From: Paenibacillus glucanolyticus NBRC 15330
GTDB taxonomy: Bacteria > Bacillota > Bacilli > Paenibacillales > Paenibacillaceae
Reading direction: 5' to 3'
Assembly: GCF_004000885.1 (NCBI RefSeq)
Contig: NZ_BIMC01000017.1
Location: 59,697 to 123,696, forward strand
Length of the DNA stretch: 64,000 nucleotides
Positions 59,921 through 64,000 of the stretch are shown one piece after another; positions within the stretch are counted from its first letter, which is position 1, and each line of letters opens with the position of its first letter. The notes under the pieces are model-generated. The model had not been told where the DNA came from. It did not search any database and was given only the letters and a program-made list of their open reading frames with translations. The position numbers and the translations under genes are program-made.

Positions 59921-61123
59921 ATGAAGAAAATCTCGATTAGTGTATTAACGGCAATTTCTGTCTTACTAGCAAGTTTGGCCTTGAACCCGGTGGAGGCTGC
60001 GCAAGCAGATGCCAGTGTTGAAGAGAAAGCGGAAACCCGAGAGACTGTTAATAAAAATTTCAGGGATATTCAAGGACACTGGGCTCAAGCAGCGATTAAT
60101 GATGCGATCCAACGCGGTTATGTTGATGGTTATCCGGACGGAAGGTTTCTGCCGAATCATCAGGTCTCCAGAGCAGAATTTATAAAAATGGCTGTGTCAG
60201 CCATGGACATCGAGCTGGGTTCCTCAAGTTCAGGCTCTTGGTATACTCCGTATGTTAAAGCGGCCGAGTCGGCAGGTATATATAAGGCTGGGGATTTTGC
60301 CAACAATCAGCTCACGCAGCGTATGACGCGCGAAGAGATGTCCAAGCTTGCGGTAAAGGCTTTGGGATACAAGGATGTGGAAGACAAGCAGTGGATGTAC
60401 CTTGCATCCAAAGATGGCATCATATCGGGCACTGCTCCAGGGGTAATCTCGCCACAGGGGACTACAACAAGAGCTCAGGCCATTGCGGTCATTGAGAGAT
60501 TGCTTCAAGTCAAGAACGGCAAGGAACTTCCCGTTGATAAATATGCCGTAGCCGCAGCAGAAGTTTATTGGCATAAGACAAATATTTTCTCGGTGGCACC
60601 GGAGATTTTTAATGGGCCGGATAATAACAATAACTCTGGGATTAAATCTTGGAAAATTTCGAATATGAAATTCTCTGGAAAAGACGGTACTACTCTACTG
60701 GTTGAAGAGCTTCTAGCGATTAACTGGAATGATCCAAAAGATCCGAACAGAAGTTTACTTCCGTCAAAAAATGAACTCTCTTATAGGACCTATAGTGGGG
60801 ATTGGGCAAAATTCACTGATGATCTTAAATGTTATGTAGTTGTTGTTAAAGCGCGCATAGTAATTAACAAAAATCCAAAAGGCTATCCAATCACTGATCG
60901 TGTAAATCTGCAAATTCATGGATACAATGGTGTTCCTACTGGAAATAGTCTAATTATGCCCTCTGTTATTGAATCGAGTAATCCAAGAAAAAAGGTATAC
61001 GGGCTAGTAATTCCTAAAGAAAAATTTAGTACAGATGGCTCTCTACGAATATCTATAGAGTCTATTTCGGCAGGTGCCCCGATAATAAGCCAAGTCCTTT
61101 CCAGATCAATATTGATTAAGTAG
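59921..61123 (+). CDS. Surface protein with three SLH motifs and unknown C-terminal domain
   Basis: A 400-residue exported protein with a signal peptide (about residues 1-28, cut after VEAAQA). Three S-layer homology motifs (about 47-215) each end in the R-A/E pattern: FRDIQGHWAQAAINDAIQRG with RAEFIKMAV, YTPYVKAAESAGIY with REEMSKLAV, and MYLASKDGIISG with RAQAIAVIERLL. SLH domains bind pyruvylated ManNAc-containing wall polymer. The C-terminal 185 residues are AT-rich in DNA and unlike known domains. AGGAGG fits ATG 59921. An ATG at 59870 in the same frame also has a site. Confidence 0.88.
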   Translation: MKKISISVLTAISVLLASLALNPVEAAQADASVEEKAETRETVNKNFRDIQGHWAQAAINDAIQRGYVDGYPDGRFLPNHQVSRAEFIKMAVSAMDIELGSSSSGSWYTPYVKAAESAGIYKAGDFANNQLTQRMTREEMSKLAVKALGYKDVEDKQWMYLASKDGIISGTAPGVISPQGTTTRAQAIAVIERLLQVKNGKELPVDKYAVAAAEVYWHKTNIFSVAPEIFNGPDNNNNSGIKSWKISNMKFSGKDGTTLLVEELLAINWNDPKDPNRSLLPSKNELSYRTYSGDWAKFTDDLKCYVVVVKARIVINKNPKGYPITDRVNLQIHGYNGVPTGNSLIMPSVIESSNPRKKVYGLVIPKEKFSTDGSLRISIESISAGAPIISQVLSRSILIK

Positions 61124-61131
61124 GTGGACTT

Positions 61132-64000
61132 TTGAAGATTTCACGAGCTTTTTCATTATTGCTGTTATTTATTATGTTTTTTAATATTACTATAATATAT
61201 CCAAATGTAATTGATGCCGCAGGGGACTTAACCGAGAATATAAGCTATGAAATGATGAAAGATACTGACGATTATGAGTATGGTGGATTTTTATTTTCTG
61301 ATAAAAAACAGTTGAAAACTGAAGCTATTTCTATTAATGCACCAACAGGGAAAATAATAAAAAAGCTAGAGTGGGTTGATAAGAGTACTGGATCAATTAT
61401 TCGTTCTTTTGAAGGGTTCACACCTGGTGTAAGCAATTGGACAAATAAAACTGATACTCTAAGCGGGAGTAAAACCAAGGTCCGATCGGAAGAAAATACA
61501 AATTACGGTGGGGTTTATTACTGGGATCGTTGGTCCATTTTTGATGCAGCAAACTGGTATGGAAAGCATTGGAGGGCCTCTGGAGGTACTGTTACTAAAA
61601 GAGACAGTAGAGGTTGTGACGACTCAGCTGCAACAGAGAGTATTCAAGGTAATGCGCTTCCTAAATATCCAAACTGTACAGATGATAGGCTTGAAGCAAA
61701 AATCCCTCGAACTAAGGCGTTTTATGTTATTGACACAAATTCACCGTTTTATGGTCAATGGATTCGAGATGGGGGAATCTCTAAGGAGGAAGTTGAGGCC
61801 ACTAATGTAAGGGTCGATAGGAATTCGCTAATAGTTAGTGGCGGTGTTCCTACGGACACAGGATATGCAGATGCTAGTACTTTGCCACGATCAGGAGCGC
61901 TTGTAAACGTTACTGACTTAAATCTTATAACTATTGATTTTAGTCAGACATTTAATAATGATAGATACAATCATTATTGGGCAAATCCTGGCGCTAAACA
62001 GGTGTTTTATTTCAATAAATTTTATGCTGACTTTACAACGTACACCTACGTGTACAAAGACAAACTCCTTCGAGCTACCTTCGCTGATGGAACATCAAGC
62101 TTAGAGATCACTGGACCGACATGTGTAGCACCAGCCGGTACGATCCAGCTTACCGCGAAATTAACGAAGATAGATGGCAGTACATACAATCTGCAAAGGC
62201 ACGACAAGCTGACATGGCGAAGTTCGGATAGCAGCGTCATGTCCGTCAGCGCTTCAGGTGCAGTTACAGCCGTGGCGGCAACAGGACAAGCTACGATTAC
62301 AGCTCACTTTAAGGATGCGGCTCAGGCTTTGGATGAATCGGACGATGCCACGATTCAGGTTGGGACAGGCTCCTCTTGCGGGAATAACGGAGGGGTAGAT
62401 CCAGGTGGTCCACCTAATACTTGCGGGATTCAAATTGGTACGGCGAGTAAAGGGATCGTATCATCACATACGGTTATGGACCCTGTGGCAACCGGGGTAG
62501 TGAAAGCTGACGATCGGGACTCCGAGAAGTTTGATGTGCTGGACGGGATACCTACTTCTGAATCCTTGTACGTGAACGTATTTGGACTCAATTATTTATA
62601 CCAGAATCAATGGGCCAACATGACCGGGGAAATCACCTATACGGTTCCCGTGAAGAAGACCTATATTCTAACCTGGACCATACCGGGAACGCCCAGCACA
62701 GGACCGAATGACCCCGGTACGCCGGATGAACCGATGGAAGAAGAAGTCCCGGTAGAAGAACAAGTCACGATAACCCGGCCGTATTCATATTGGCAAATCG
62801 ATAATCTGGAAGTCTACAGGCTAGCCAGATCATCCGTCAGCAATTACGCATTACCTGGAGGTACGGTTAATCTGACTCCTGCCGGCTACACACCCCCTGT
62901 TCTTGCATCTGAACACAACGCGAGTGTGGACGATCACGTGGAGCCTGCTTCCTGTGAAGAAGTTGACTTGGGTACGGAGACCGTTTCCGGCGGCTCGAGC
63001 AGACCTTTTGTACCAACCCCGGATTTTACTTCGGCAGCCGAATCGGCAGTAGGCCAAAATCAGGTCAAAAACGACCGTGTCCTGTTTAACGGGTCTACTG
63101 TCATGAGTGACAGCTGGGCTCAGGGAACCGCACCGACACCAGGAATAATACCTCCGGCAACAACGATCCAAAGGGATGTCCTGTACGGCAAAAATTATCT
63201 CATCAGCAGTACGCTGTTGAATAAGGCAAATACCACGAGTACAGGCACGATTGATTATGAACTCATACCTGGAAATATCAATGGCGGCTCCAATAAAACA
63301 TATCCTGTCAACGCCATCAATACGGTCACCGTGCATACCCCTGTCGTCAACTACGCCTCCGTGACGGATGATCAGGCGCATAACCAGAAGACAACGCCGA
63401 ATCCGAACCGCTCGGCCTTCATCCTGGATCGGCCATTTACGGTCCGCATTCCGACTTCGGGCCAGCACCGGAACATTCACGGATACGGAGACCGTGACTA
63501 TGCCAAGTATGTAAGATCGAAGCAGGTATATTTTCCGTTCGATGTTTACAGCAGTGACAAGAGCATCTTTTATCCAAAGGGCACCTGGATCACAATCCCG
63601 ACACCGCAGTTGGATACGGAATTTTTCCTGCCGGTCTGGGTGGATGAAGGGAATTATGAGGTATACTTCCGTACGATTGCGGAGAACGCCCCGACCGATT
63701 TTACGACACAGCCCGGTGCAAACCTTGATCTGGCCCATCATGTGGCTACCGATATGGAGCCGGTTGATGTGATCGGGCGCGTATATGATTTTCACATCAC
63801 AGATGTTGCCGACTATAACTGGGAGACTGTCTTCCGCAAGCAAAAGGGGAATGCCGCACCAAGCGGCGTATCCTACTGGACAGGACTGCGCGACATTGAC
63901 GGCGGAGTACGCGGGAATGTGATGCCCTACACACTTCCCATCGCACCGGGTAAGCATCCAGTGCAGGGATATAAGAATGCAGCAGTGAAGACAGGCTACC
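61132..64000 (+). CDS. Large secreted BIG2-containing protein, DUF5704-like, cut by the window edge
   Basis: An open frame of 956 codons running off the right edge, starting at TTG 61132 (AGGTGG four bases upstream), 8 bases after the SLH gene. It has a signal peptide (MKISRAFSLLLLFIMFFN, cut near IDAAG) and an N-terminal domain (about residues 30-320) with aromatic-rich segments. A BIG2-type Ig-like domain follows (about 330-410, LTWRSSDSSVMSV and TGQATITA). The rest is a Pro/Thr-rich beta region resembling the DUF5704 proteins of Paenibacillus. It probably works with the SLH protein at the cell surface. DNA before about 62080 is much more AT-rich than after it. Confidence 0.8.
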   Translation, partial: MKISRAFSLLLLFIMFFNITIIYPNVIDAAGDLTENISYEMMKDTDDYEYGGFLFSDKKQLKTEAISINAPTGKIIKKLEWVDKSTGSIIRSFEGFTPGVSNWTNKTDTLSGSKTKVRSEENTNYGGVYYWDRWSIFDAANWYGKHWRASGGTVTKRDSRGCDDSAATESIQGNALPKYPNCTDDRLEAKIPRTKAFYVIDTNSPFYGQWIRDGGISKEEVEATNVRVDRNSLIVSGGVPTDTGYADASTLPRSGALVNVTDLNLITIDFSQTFNNDRYNHYWANPGAKQVFYFNKFYADFTTYTYVYKDKLLRATFADGTSSLEITGPTCVAPAGTIQLTAKLTKIDGSTYNLQRHDKLTWRSSDSSVMSVSASGAVTAVAATGQATITAHFKDAAQALDESDDATIQVGTGSSCGNNGGVDPGGPPNTCGIQIGTASKGIVSSHTVMDPVATGVVKADDRDSEKFDVLDGIPTSESLYVNVFGLNYLYQNQWANMTGEITYTVPVKKTYILTWTIPGTPSTGPNDPGTPDEPMEEEVPVEEQVTITRPYSYWQIDNLEVYRLARSSVSNYALPGGTVNLTPAGYTPPVLASEHNASVDDHVEPASCEEVDLGTETVSGGSSRPFVPTPDFTSAAESAVGQNQVKNDRVLFNGSTVMSDSWAQGTAPTPGIIPPATTIQRDVLYGKNYLISSTLLNKANTTSTGTIDYELIPGNINGGSNKTYPVNAINTVTVHTPVVNYASVTDDQAHNQKTTPNPNRSAFILDRPFTVRIPTSGQHRNIHGYGDRDYAKYVRSKQVYFPFDVYSSDKSIFYPKGTWITIPTPQLDTEFFLPVWVDEGNYEVYFRTIAENAPTDFTTQPGANLDLAHHVATDMEPVDVIGRVYDFHITDVADYNWETVFRKQKGNAAPSGVSYWTGLRDIDGGVRGNVMPYTLPIAPGKHPVQGYKNAAVKTGY

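Noticed and set aside
62851..63957. 368-codon minus-strand open frame near the right edge
   Set aside because: The plus strand has a continuous 956-codon frame with signal peptide and BIG2 domain. The minus frame is Cys/Arg/Ile-rich shadow coding without start signal.
1..64000. tRNA, rRNA, insertion sequence or prophage genes
   Set aside because: None was recognised on reading both strands. A covariance-model scan could still reveal small RNAs that cannot be seen by eye.

Overview
The window looks like chromosomal DNA of a Paenibacillus-type, low-to-mid GC, spore-forming Gram-positive bacterium. The main reasons are strong AGGAGG-type ribosome binding sites with frequent TTG starts, YesM/YesN-type two-component pairs, S-layer homology (SLH) and FIMAH domains, a YtrAB-like ABC module, futalosine-pathway menaquinone genes, a PerR-type box before dps, and many lipobox-bearing solute-binding proteins. 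No rRNA, tRNA, CRISPR array, insertion sequence or prophage was seen. Genes lie on both strands and are separated by many strong, often nested, hairpin terminators.

Layout. 0-11 kb: a GH4 glycosidase (MelA type), alanine dehydrogenase, an RsuA/RluF-type pseudouridine synthase, a YpsA-like SLOG protein, a lipoprotein, an ECF sigma factor with a membrane DUF4871 partner and divergent ECF-type promoters, a Mug-type DNA glycosylase, mqnB-mqnD and a TetR regulator. 11-19.6 kb: a sugar-sensing and uptake island made of a membrane-anchored sugar-binding protein, a YesM-like kinase and a YesN-like regulator, followed by a ChvE/GguA/GguB-like monosaccharide ABC transporter behind a catabolite-repression (cre) site. 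19.6-23 kb: a GntR-controlled ABC module, the peptidase gene cwlK and a coiled-coil protein. 23.4-31.6 kb: an amino-sugar island with an RpiR regulator, a ROK kinase, a CUT1-type ABC transporter, NanE and a secreted DUF4855 protein. It fits uptake and catabolism of ManNAc or a related sugar.

31.8-42 kb: PatB-type aminotransferase with an AEC transporter, an SDR, a 710-residue methyltransferase fusion, a cyclophilin lipoprotein, several small unknown genes (including 58- and 35-residue ones) and a SulP transporter. 42-47.5 kb: two tandem paralogous multi-membrane histidine kinases, convergent with a two-gene unit of a ComQ-like class I isoprenoid synthase and a small NHLP-leader peptide ending in Trp. 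This is the best candidate for an undescribed system: a possible prenylated peptide signal beside membrane sensor kinases. 47.7-53.7 kb: a stress-type glycine-zipper protein, a Gly/Pro/His/Tyr-rich repeat protein, a GNAT protein, a K+/H+ antiporter, dps with a PerR-like box, and EcsC. 53.7-57.2 kb: the queC-queD-queE-queF operon with a preQ1-I riboswitch, and an AIM24 protein. 57.3-64 kb: a coiled-coil exported protein, three small truncated-looking proteins, an SLH protein, and a large secreted BIG2/DUF5704-like protein that runs off the right edge. A markedly AT-rich block spans the junction of those last two genes.

Most functional calls rest on recognising motifs by eye, without any database search. 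Start sites were chosen from ribosome binding sites, and several differ from the longest possible frame.
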